From the NCBI GenBank assembly GCA_023411115.1, contig JAEYPF010000021.1:1-64000 (forward strand): a stretch of 64,000 nucleotides of DNA, read 5' to 3'. The position numbers and the translations under genes are program-made. Shown here in pieces: positions 6,959 through 14,635 of the stretch (position 1 is the stretch's first letter; each line of letters begins with the position of its first letter). The DNA comes from Methanobacteriota archaeon (GTDB lineage: Archaea > Methanobacteriota > Methanobacteria > Methanobacteriales > Methanobacteriaceae). The notes beneath the pieces are model-generated. The model did no database searches, was not told the origin of the DNA, and saw nothing but the letters and a program-made list of their open reading frames with translations.

Positions 6959-8617
6959 ATGAAGATCATGGAAGAATTATCTAATACAGAACGTCTTATT
7001 ATATCCTACATCAAGTCTCACCCACCTGAAGAGTGCATGCTGGACAAGATAACAAGAGGTACAGGCAGAAGCAGGGCTACTGTACTTAAATATCTTGAAA
7101 TACTGCATGTAAAAGGGATATTGAGCTATAAATTTGTAGGGCGAAGTAAATTATGGCTTTTAAAAGAAGCACCAGAAGAAGAAGCTGTGACTATACATGA
7201 ACCCATGAATCTTCAAGATGCAGGTGAACTTGCATCCATAGCTTCAAAATTACATATATTAATATCCAGAGAGTTAAAACTTAAAAAATCGATAGATCGC
7301 CCTGATACTATAGTGTTCACGATCAACAGATATATGGATATAGTAGCAACCAATGACACATTCGATAATTTTTTCCCTAAAAAAACTCTGCATGATATAA
7401 TAGATAATAAACAAATGACATTATTTGAAAATACAGTTAATTCATTAAATTTAAACAACAATGCAGCTATTGAAATAAATTTAGTGGAAAAGTCAGGTAT
7501 ATACAGACCATATAAATTAGCATTACAACCAATTGTGGAAAATAATGGTATTGATGGTACCATCATAATAGGAGAAGAGCTTTCACAATCTAAACGTACA
7601 AAACGTGAGCTGGAAACACTGCTATCCATAGCTCAAGCTGCAGGTTCAGCAAGCAGTGAAGAAGAGCTTATGAGGGAAGCAACAGGAAGCATCAATGATA
7701 TAATTCCATATAAATACTGTGTAATATTTTTAAGGGACCTTGGAGAGCTACGGACTGTATATAAAACAGAGAATACGGTAATAAATAACGAAACAATTCA
7801 CTATATCAAGGGATTTATTGGAGAAAGCATGAATATGCCTGAAACAAAATCTGCTACAGTAGGAGATTACTATCTTGAAACAATTAAATCAATGATGGGC
7901 GACGTATCACTTTCTTTGATGTTATCAATCCCTATTATTGATGAAGATGAAGCAATTGGAGCTATACTTTTGATTACCACATTAACTTCAGTAAGCTCTA
8001 TAAATATAGAAGACGTTGAAATGGCAGCTGATGAACTTTCAGGTTATCTGAAGATGCAGAGATTAAGTGCTGAAAAAGAAGAATTCACCAATACCCTTCT
8101 TGCAATGAACAGTATATCAACGATACTGAACTCCACAAACGACGAGGATGAAATACTTGAAAAAGCTGTAAAATCCACCATTGATTCATTAGGTTTTGAA
8201 ATGGGATGCATCTATCTTAAGGATGACAAAGAAGAATTGACATTAAGAGTACATAAGAACCTCCCTGAGGACCTTAAAAAGATGTGTGTTGCAGGCATGT
8301 TTAAGGACCTTTTCAGTAAAACACTTGAAAAACAGAACATAGTGTACATTACATCTGAGTCAGAGGAATATAATTCTCTTGAACCCGCCATTAGATCAAA
8401 TAACATTAAAACTCTGTTGATACTACCTATTAAAAGTGGAAATGAAATAATTGGGCTTTTAAACATGGGTAGCAGACATATAAAACCATACAATAATGTT
8501 AGTCTTGAAAATCTTAGTTCAATAGGGTTACAGCTTGGCTTGGCTCTTGAAAGGTCAAAATTAGCAATTAAATTAAAAGCTGAAGTTAGTAAACATATAA
8601 ATGCTGCCAAAAATTAG
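6959..8617 (+). CDS. winged-helix regulator with tandem GAF sensor domains
   Basis: A 552-residue cytoplasmic protein. Residues 1-70 form a winged helix-turn-helix (RLIISYIKSHPPEE, ATVLKYLEILHVKGILSYK). Residues about 85-200 are PAS-like (MDIVATNDTFDNFF). Two GAF-type domains follow at about 215-365 and 378-545, each ending in the usual IGLLNMGS or IGAILLITT strand. GAF domains bind small ligands or sense redox state. An ATG at 6968 is an alternative start. Divergent from the DUF169/TusA-DsrE operon, with matching palindromes at both promoters, so it probably represses itself and that operon until a ligand binds; this is inference. Confidence 0.82.
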   Translation: MKIMEELSNTERLIISYIKSHPPEECMLDKITRGTGRSRATVLKYLEILHVKGILSYKFVGRSKLWLLKEAPEEEAVTIHEPMNLQDAGELASIASKLHILISRELKLKKSIDRPDTIVFTINRYMDIVATNDTFDNFFPKKTLHDIIDNKQMTLFENTVNSLNLNNNAAIEINLVEKSGIYRPYKLALQPIVENNGIDGTIIIGEELSQSKRTKRELETLLSIAQAAGSASSEEELMREATGSINDIIPYKYCVIFLRDLGELRTVYKTENTVINNETIHYIKGFIGESMNMPETKSATVGDYYLETIKSMMGDVSLSLMLSIPIIDEDEAIGAILLITTLTSVSSINIEDVEMAADELSGYLKMQRLSAEKEEFTNTLLAMNSISTILNSTNDEDEILEKAVKSTIDSLGFEMGCIYLKDDKEELTLRVHKNLPEDLKKMCVAGMFKDLFSKTLEKQNIVYITSESEEYNSLEPAIRSNNIKTLLILPIKSGNEIIGLLNMGSRHIKPYNNVSLENLSSIGLQLGLALERSKLAIKLKAEVSKHINAAKN

Positions 8618-8624
8618 AAGCTTA

Positions 8625-8741
8625 CGAAAAACTCTGTTTTTCATGCTCCGAAATCATAGATTTCAAGAGCTCTCAAAAATCAAAAGTTTTTGGAGCACTC
8701 AAACACTTTGTGTTTGATGCACCGAAAATCAAAGATTTTCG
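8625..8741. repeat. cluster of five short hairpins after the regulator gene
   Basis: Successive hairpins with three-base loops: GAAAAAC-TCT-GTTTTTC (8625-8641), GAAATC-ATA-GATTTC (8650-8664), CAAACAC-TTT-GTGTTTG (8700-8716) and CGAAAATC-AAA-GATTTTCG (8723-8741). A less perfect CAAAAA/TTTTTG pair lies near 8674-8692. Linkers of 6-9 bases carry ATGCTC, GAGCAC and ATGCACC words. The stems differ in sequence but share size and loop length, so this is not a simple tandem repeat. It starts eight bases after the regulator stop and fills most of the spacer to the methyltransferase gene. Confidence 0.75.
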
Positions 8742-8862
8742 AAAGTTCTGATGGCTTCGATTTTCGCCGGCTTAGTTTTATACAATAATATAACTTAAAT
8801 ATATACAGACTTTTGGTGTTAAATTTCTTATTAAATGTAAATAAATTAAATAGGAGCATAAT

Positions 8863-9429
8863 ATGACAATTAATTTGGTTATCCTTTTAATTTTAGGGAT
8901 AATTGGTATCTTCTTGATATGGATATTCTGGTCAAGTATAATAGGTGCTGGTTTTCAACCTACTTCCAGAGGTAGAGTTAAAAAAATGTTAGAAATGGCA
9001 GAAGTAGGTTCAGATGATATTGTTTATGATCTGGGCTCAGGTGATGGTAGAATTGTAATGGATGCTGCCAAAAAATACAATGCAAGGGCAGTTGGGATGG
9101 AAGCAGACCCATTACGTGTTCTCTGGTCCCGCTTAAGTATATTAACATCTGGCCTTCGCAGCAAAGCTAAAATTGTCTGGGGAAATTTTTTCAATCAAGA
9201 TATCAGTGAAGCAACTGTAGTAACCCTATTTTTAAGTGACACTGCTAATCAAAGACTAAAATCTAAATTCCAACGAGAATTAAAACCTGGAACTCGAATT
9301 GTTTCATATGTCTGGATGTTTAAAGGGTGGGAGCCTGTCAAAGCAGATAATGCTGAAGAAATTTATTTATACATCATGGGTCAAAGCGATTCATTTTTAA
9401 AAGGAGACATGGAATTTTATAAATATTAA
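8863..9429 (+). CDS. membrane-anchored FAM173-like methyltransferase
   Basis: A 188-residue protein with one N-terminal membrane helix (about 4-25) followed by a class I SAM-dependent methyltransferase fold. Motif I is VYDLGSGDGRIV, and an acidic residue ends the next strand (GMEADPLRV). The arrangement of GRVKKMLEMA, the motif I sequence and DPLRVLWSR resembles the FAM173/ATPSCKMT family of lysine methyltransferases, which modify a membrane ATP synthase subunit in eukaryotes. A membrane protein substrate is therefore plausible here but unproven. Preceded by a TAGGAG site. Convergent with the next gene, with only 10 bases between stops. Confidence 0.8.
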   Translation: MTINLVILLILGIIGIFLIWIFWSSIIGAGFQPTSRGRVKKMLEMAEVGSDDIVYDLGSGDGRIVMDAAKKYNARAVGMEADPLRVLWSRLSILTSGLRSKAKIVWGNFFNQDISEATVVTLFLSDTANQRLKSKFQRELKPGTRIVSYVWMFKGWEPVKADNAEEIYLYIMGQSDSFLKGDMEFYKY

Positions 9430-9439
9430 ATCAACGAAT

Positions 9440-10093
9440 TTAGTTACTTAGTTCTGATATAATCCAGTTATATACTATTTGATGGACCTTTTGAGAAGAT
9501 TCGTCAAGACAATGTCCGTTGCCAGTTAATACAATTATTTTCTTTGGATCATGTGCATTGTCGTATACCTGTTTTGAGCAATAGCTTGGAAGAACAGTAT
9601 CATCAGATCCATGAATCAACAATATCGAAGAATTGTTAGAAATACTGGACACAGAACCAGACCCATAACTTTGAGTTGCAAGAGTAATTACAGTTTTGAC
9701 AGATTCAGATAATGCAGCAGCCTGAATTACTACAGCTCCCCCAAGTGAATGACCAACTAAGGCAATTTTAGAAATTTCCATGTTTTCTAGAAAGTTTATT
9801 CCTGCAAGTACATCATATACAGATTCTTCAAGACTGCGGGGATATCTATAACTAATTCTAAGGGACGATATGTTGTTTTCTATGAGTTTTTCAGATAGAT
9901 CAGGATACAATCCTTCAGCTGGCGAATCATAATCTCCACCAACGCCCCCTACCCATATTACTCCAGAATCACTATTTTCAACTTTATAAAATCGGCACGA
10001 CACTTCACCTTTATCGGTTATCAATTTTAGAGGAATATAATTATTTTCGGCATTTTCACCTATAACTTCTTTAATATCTATTTTTATATTCAC
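9440..10093 (-). CDS. alpha/beta hydrolase
   Basis: A 217-residue cytoplasmic hydrolase. The nucleophile elbow is GHSLGG. The acid is probably in HGSDDTVLP and the histidine in GNGHCLDE, so the triad is complete. The overall order resembles the dienelactone hydrolase/BAAT-like group that cleaves small esters or thioesters. The natural substrate cannot be told. Strong AGGAGG ribosome site just upstream of the ATG at 10093. Confidence 0.82.
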   Translation of the reverse strand: MNIKIDIKEVIGENAENNYIPLKLITDKGEVSCRFYKVENSDSGVIWVGGVGGDYDSPAEGLYPDLSEKLIENNISSLRISYRYPRSLEESVYDVLAGINFLENMEISKIALVGHSLGGAVVIQAAALSESVKTVITLATQSYGSGSVSSISNNSSILLIHGSDDTVLPSYCSKQVYDNAHDPKKIIVLTGNGHCLDESSQKVHQIVYNWIISELSN

Positions 10094-10373
10094 TATATCC
10101 TCCTTTTTAGCTTAACAATAATTTTTGAACGTAATTCTGATTTTATATTCTTAAATGAGATTATATTTATAGTATACTGAATAAATTTAAGTAATAATAT
10201 TCTATATTTTATTATTATAATAATTAACTAGGTCAAAAAATGTTAAAATTTGTTTCAATTTTTATTTAGATTATTTTAAAGTCATTTAGTGAAAAATTAA
10301 TAAAAAATTAATAAAAAGTTGTAATTTAGGTATTTAGATTAAATAAACCCCTTTAAATCACATGGGTATCCAC

Positions 10374-11780
10374 ATGAAAAGAAAAATATTTAGAAAAAAG
10401 TCTATTGATGAATTATTGGAAGTTAGTTCAGGTGAAAAAGGACTTAATAGAGTCTTAGGACCTATTGGACTTCTAATGATGGGTATCGGGGTAATTATTG
10501 GAGCTGGAATTTTTATACTAACTGGAATTGCTTCTGCATTTTACGCAGGTCCTGCAATAGTCATTTCATTTATTATTTCAGGGATTGCATGTATGTTTAC
10601 GGCACTTTGTTATGCAGAATTTGCCACGATGGTTCCTGTAGCTGGAAGTGTTTATACATATAGTTATGTAACCCTTGGGGAGATATGGGCCTGGATTATT
10701 GGTTGGGATCTGATACTGGAGTATCTAGTTATTGTTGCTGCAGTTGCAATCGGTTGGTCTAATTATTTCGTTGAAATTTTTAGCTCTATTGGGATTATCC
10801 TACCATCTGCGCTGGTTAATCCACCGGGAGTAGAAGGCGGAATTATAAATCTTCCCGCTGTTTTAATTGTTTTTGTCATTATGAGTTTGTTAGTAATTGG
10901 CGTACGTGAAAGCTCTCATTTCAATACTGCAATTGTATTTATTAAACTCGCTGTAATTTTACTTTTTGTTTCAATAGGAATTTATCATATTAATCCCTCA
11001 AATTACAATCCCTTTTTCCCTTATGGTTTTATTGGAGTATTTAAAGGGGCAGCAATAATATTTTTTGCATATATTGGATTTGATGCCCTGACGACAGCTG
11101 CCGAAGAAGTGAAAAATCCTCAAAGAACCCTTCCAATAGCAATCATAGGATCCCTCATTATAAGTTCAATTCTTTATATCGTTGTGGCGGTTATTTTAAA
11201 TGGGATACTTCCATACAGCGCTTTTAAGGAAACGGCTGCCCCCGTTGCTTTTGCACTTCAAAATTTGAGTATTAACTGGGCCAGCACCATTGTATCTATT
11301 GGGGCACTCTGCGGAATTACATCTGTGATTCTTGTAGGTTTATTTGGACAGACCCGGGTTTTCTTTGCTATGGCAAGAGATGGATTGTTGCCGGGCTTGT
11401 TTGCAAAAATTCATGGAAGGTTTAAAACTCCAGTCACTGGTATCTTAGTTGTAGGTTCAATTGGTGCAGCTATCGCTGCTTTTGTTCCTATAACTGACGT
11501 AGTTCAGCTTGTAAATATAGGAACACTTGCAGCATTTATCCTTGTATCCTTTGCTGTAATTATTTTAAGGAGAACACAGCCCGATATTTCGCGGCCATTT
11601 AAAACACCATTTGTACCTGTAATTCCTGTTCTCGCCATAATATTTTGTTCTCTGCTTATATTTGAACTGCCAACCCTTACTCAATTGAGATTTATAGTGT
11701 GGCTTGCAATTGGGCTGGTCATATATTATTTTTATGGGCGACAAAAAAGTCATTTAACTAACATCACAGAAGAAAATTAA
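10374..11780 (+). CDS. APC-superfamily amino acid permease
   Basis: About 468 residues with twelve predicted membrane helices. The first helix carries the substrate-binding glycine motif GVIIGAGIFILTG, and GWDLILEYL and GFDALTTAAEEVKNP are typical of the CAT (cationic amino acid transporter) branch of the APC family. It should move amino acids across the cytoplasmic membrane with protons. The end (YGRQKSHLTNITEEN) is short and cytoplasmic. An ATG four codons upstream (10362) is also possible; neither has a clear ribosome site, so translation may be leaderless or weak. Nothing adjacent identifies the substrate. Confidence 0.85.
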   Translation: MKRKIFRKKSIDELLEVSSGEKGLNRVLGPIGLLMMGIGVIIGAGIFILTGIASAFYAGPAIVISFIISGIACMFTALCYAEFATMVPVAGSVYTYSYVTLGEIWAWIIGWDLILEYLVIVAAVAIGWSNYFVEIFSSIGIILPSALVNPPGVEGGIINLPAVLIVFVIMSLLVIGVRESSHFNTAIVFIKLAVILLFVSIGIYHINPSNYNPFFPYGFIGVFKGAAIIFFAYIGFDALTTAAEEVKNPQRTLPIAIIGSLIISSILYIVVAVILNGILPYSAFKETAAPVAFALQNLSINWASTIVSIGALCGITSVILVGLFGQTRVFFAMARDGLLPGLFAKIHGRFKTPVTGILVVGSIGAAIAAFVPITDVVQLVNIGTLAAFILVSFAVIILRRTQPDISRPFKTPFVPVIPVLAIIFCSLLIFELPTLTQLRFIVWLAIGLVIYYFYGRQKSHLTNITEEN

Positions 11781-11842
11781 TGCCAATTGTAAAAAATTTT
11801 AAGCACTAATAAGGTCAAATATAAAGTATCAGGAGAAATTGT

Positions 11843-12241
11843 ATGGAAAAAATTAAAAAATTCTTCAAAAAAGATAAATTTGCTGAATATACAGGTATAG
11901 AACTGCTGGAAGTTAAAGAAGGATACGCAAAATCTAAAATGGAAATTAATGAAAGTCATTTAAATGGAATTGGAACTGTTCATGGTGGGGCCATATTTAC
12001 TTTAGCAGATTTTACCTTTGCTGTTGCAGCTAATTCTTATGGAAATGTAACAGTGGCCATAAATGCAAATATATCTTTTATGAAAGCGGCAAGATCTGGA
12101 ATTTTATTTGCAGAGGCAGATGAAATATCCACAAATCCAAAATTAGGTACTTATACCGTTACAGTTACCGATGATGCTGGTGAATTAATAGCAATCTTTC
12201 AGGGAATGGCCTATAGGAAGAAGGATAAAATTTCACCTTAG
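11843..12241 (+). CDS. PaaI-type hotdog thioesterase
   Basis: A 132-residue hotdog-fold protein. HLNGIGTVHGGAIFTLADF is the PaaI/YbgC-like active-site region, with conserved Asn, HGG and Asp. The following strands (TVAINANISFMKAA, GILFAEADEI, YTVTVTD) match the fold. Members hydrolyse acyl-CoA or related thioesters, usually as tetramers. Substrate unknown. The ATG at 11843 is eight bases after an AGGAGA site. The gene follows the permease by 62 bases and may be read with it. Confidence 0.85.
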   Translation: MEKIKKFFKKDKFAEYTGIELLEVKEGYAKSKMEINESHLNGIGTVHGGAIFTLADFTFAVAANSYGNVTVAINANISFMKAARSGILFAEADEISTNPKLGTYTVTVTDDAGELIAIFQGMAYRKKDKISP

Positions 12242-12450
12242 TTATAAAGTAAAATAATTAGTTCTATTTTTAAATTTAATATTTATAAAGCTATTTTTTA
12301 TATTTTCAAACAATTAAATTTCCATGATTCTATTTTATAAGATAATTACAAGCTAATGTTAAAATTCGCTTTATTAAAAGTGATAGTTTAATTATTCTAT
12401 CAATAAAAATTATTTCCAGCATTTTTTAAAATAGCAAAATTTATATATTT

Positions 12451-12500
12451 AAAATGTTACATTTTAAATTATACATATAAACTTAAAAGTTTATATGTAT
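12451..12500. promoter_or_regulatory. two palindromes in the leader of the tandem secreted-protein genes
   Basis: AAAATGT-T-ACATTTT (12451-12465) is followed by a 30-base palindrome at 12471-12500 with 14-base perfect arms (ATACATATAAACTT and its complement) around AA. A TATA-like tttatatattt lies just upstream at 12440-12450, so transcription should begin near 12470, putting the second palindrome at the 5' end of the RNA as a long hairpin or in the DNA as an operator. The ribosome site AAGGAGG follows at about 12516-12522. Confidence 0.55.
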
Positions 12501-12529
12501 GGGAATACAAACATTAAGGAGGTTGAGAT

Positions 12530-12955
12530 ATGAACAAAAACATATTTACGGTTTTAACCGTTTTATTTATGGTTTTTGTTAGTTTTCAATTGGCTGGACC
12601 TGTAGCAGCAGCTAAAGTAGTAGATCACGGCACAAAATATGCATGGAACGGCCAGGATGGTTATTTTAAAATAGTATGGAAGACCTATCAGTACAACGAC
12701 AACTTCTTAAAAACATATGTTACAAAATATCTTCGAGACGATGAAACTAAAAAATACAATGAATTAGGTATTGACGAAGAGTTCACATTTGCAAAGGTAA
12801 CAAAAAGCTCCCTTAAAATCACTAATATAGCTGAATGGCTAGTTGATTTTGATACAGATCCAGTTGATGTGAGTTACAAGAAAACCAGCTTAAGTGCAGC
12901 ACAATACTACTGGAGAGTATTTAGACCTCAAACATTATTGAAGGCCAATTTTTAA
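12530..12955 (+). CDS. small secreted protein, first of a tandem paralogue pair
   Basis: A 141-residue protein with a clear signal peptide (MNKNIFTVLTVLFMVFVSFQ, cleavage probably after PVAAA), so the mature protein is exported. The mature part begins KVVDHGTKY and contains WKTYQYNDNFLKTY and AAQYYWRVF. It shares these blocks with the next gene, showing a tandem duplication. No known domain is recognised. Conserved aromatics suggest a small beta-rich extracellular protein. A strong AAGGAGG site and a palindromic leader precede it. The pair is probably one transcript (38-base gap). Confidence 0.75.
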   Translation: MNKNIFTVLTVLFMVFVSFQLAGPVAAAKVVDHGTKYAWNGQDGYFKIVWKTYQYNDNFLKTYVTKYLRDDETKKYNELGIDEEFTFAKVTKSSLKITNIAEWLVDFDTDPVDVSYKKTSLSAAQYYWRVFRPQTLLKANF

Positions 12956-12993
12956 AAATTAGTATTTTTAATCAGTAAAAAGAGGTAAATAAA

Positions 12994-13377
12994 ATGAACA
13001 AAAAGATATTTGCGGTTTTAACCGTTTTATTCATGGCTTCCGTTGCATTTGGACTTGGGCCTGCATCCGCAGCAAAAGTAGTGGATCACGGTACAAAATA
13101 CTTAGATCCGGCTCACCATATAAAGATAACATGGAAAACATATCAATACAACAATAACTTCTTAAAAATGTATAAAACAGCTTATTACCTAAACCCCTAT
13201 ACCAAAAAATATGAATTAAATTATAATTCAGTCACAACATTTAAAAAAGTGTCAAAGACTTCCATTAAAGTTGAAGAATTACGTAAACAATTTGTGAATC
13301 CTTACAATCTATATTACGCCAAAACAAAACTTACTGCAGCACAATACTACTGGAGAGTATACAAACAGTACTGGTAA
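12994..13377 (+). CDS. small secreted protein, second of a tandem paralogue pair
   Basis: A 127-residue paralogue of the preceding protein. The signal peptide (MNKKIFAVLTVLFMASVAFG, cleavage after SAA or nearby) is almost the same. Shared mature blocks are KVVDHGTKY, WKTYQYNNNFLKMY and AAQYYWRVY. It ends shortly after this last block, whereas its neighbour has a longer tail (RPQTLLKANF). It has its own AGAGG site. Function unknown; a paired, secreted, conserved family would suit a cell-surface or cell-contact role, but nothing visible proves it. Confidence 0.75.
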   Translation: MNKKIFAVLTVLFMASVAFGLGPASAAKVVDHGTKYLDPAHHIKITWKTYQYNNNFLKMYKTAYYLNPYTKKYELNYNSVTTFKKVSKTSIKVEELRKQFVNPYNLYYAKTKLTAAQYYWRVYKQYW

Positions 13378-13451
13378 TTACTTATTAATTTTCTTTTTTA
13401 CTTTTAAGCGATACAAATCAAGTTAATATAATTGCTTAAAAATATTTATTA

Positions 13452-14339
13452 TTACATAAAGAATTTAGCAGCCATAAGAATAATGGGCCATAATACAAAC
13501 TCTAAATCGGCTAATGTATGAGATATAGTTTCAAGTCCTTTGGAACTGGTTTTACCTGCTTTTTTGATATAATAAAAACTGTATATACCAAAAAATGTCA
13601 GTGAAAGTGCCATTACTGGCACAGCCCCAATATATATTCCTATTAATAGTGGAATAAAAGAAATTACATTTAAACAATGCAAAATATTTATTGTATTTTT
13701 TTTACCTAAAATAACGGGTAATGTCTTTAGTTTTTCCTTTTTATCATTTTCAATATCTTTTAAGTCAAAAAATAATATATTATTTAAGCACCTGAGGAAT
13801 ATCACCATAAATGCAATGAGTACTGAAGAATTAAATCCAATAGAGTAATATAAAATAGGAAAGAATGCCCCACCTAATGCCCATGTTAAAGCAGTGTAAA
13901 CATTTTTGAAAATAGGAATTTTTTTTGTTAAATCTTTAAGAGCCACGTTATATAGAATTCCCACGGTGATAATTCCTGAAATAAACAATATGAGATAGAA
14001 ATTGAAAAACAAAATTAGAAGTACAGCCAGTAAAATTATATAAAAACCAAGAATAAACGGGTACTTATTTGTATTTTTCTTTAAAAAAACTGCTCTTTCT
14101 GAATGTTCACTAATATCCTTTTCTATATCGCTGTAATAATCATAACTGTAGACAATAAGAGGAAGAAGATAGGCTATTAACAGTAAAGGTATATCAACCT
14201 TAATATCAATCACATTTGCAGTAAATAAAATAAATGCAGGACTGCATAATGCCGCAAAATAACCTCCATAAAAAATTTCATTTTTTATAGAATTCAATGA
14301 TTCAAATTCTATATTTACAATATCAATATTTAAATTCAT
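13452..14339 (-). CDS. UbiA-family prenyltransferase
   Basis: A 295-residue polytopic membrane protein with eight to nine helices. The two Asp-rich loops of the UbiA superfamily are visible: YDYYSDIEKD (about 66-75) and DLKDIENDKKEKLKTLP (about 192-208). These bind the Mg-diphosphate of an isoprenyl donor. Methanogen members make archaeal ether lipids or attach prenyl chains to other acceptors. The first motif is less canonical than NDxxDxxxD, so this is probably not the main digeranylgeranylglyceryl phosphate synthase. The acceptor is unknown. Convergent with the secreted-protein pair. Confidence 0.8.
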   Translation of the reverse strand: MNLNIDIVNIEFESLNSIKNEIFYGGYFAALCSPAFILFTANVIDIKVDIPLLLIAYLLPLIVYSYDYYSDIEKDISEHSERAVFLKKNTNKYPFILGFYIILLAVLLILFFNFYLILFISGIITVGILYNVALKDLTKKIPIFKNVYTALTWALGGAFFPILYYSIGFNSSVLIAFMVIFLRCLNNILFFDLKDIENDKKEKLKTLPVILGKKNTINILHCLNVISFIPLLIGIYIGAVPVMALSLTFFGIYSFYYIKKAGKTSSKGLETISHTLADLEFVLWPIILMAAKFFM

Positions 14340-14635
14340 AAAAATTCCTCTATGCCATGTACTAATATTATGGATATTACGTATTTAGCTTATTTATAGT
14401 ACTTAACTTCTTCTTATTAATTTATATTTTAGAATACTAGTAATAAATATAATTTAATACTTATTTCAACCTTAAATATTAATTAACATTAAAAAATAAT
14501 ATTATTTATGAAAATAATAAATTAATACGATAAAAAGGATTAAAGATCACATAATATTTATATAATATAAAAACAAAATTTAAACACAATATATAAACAT
14601 AATATAAGTTTATTTAAAGCGGAGAAAAATTATAA

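Noticed and set aside
8625..8741. Hairpin rows as a CRISPR array
   Set aside because: Units differ in sequence, spacing is too short, and there are no identical repeats, spacers or cas genes.
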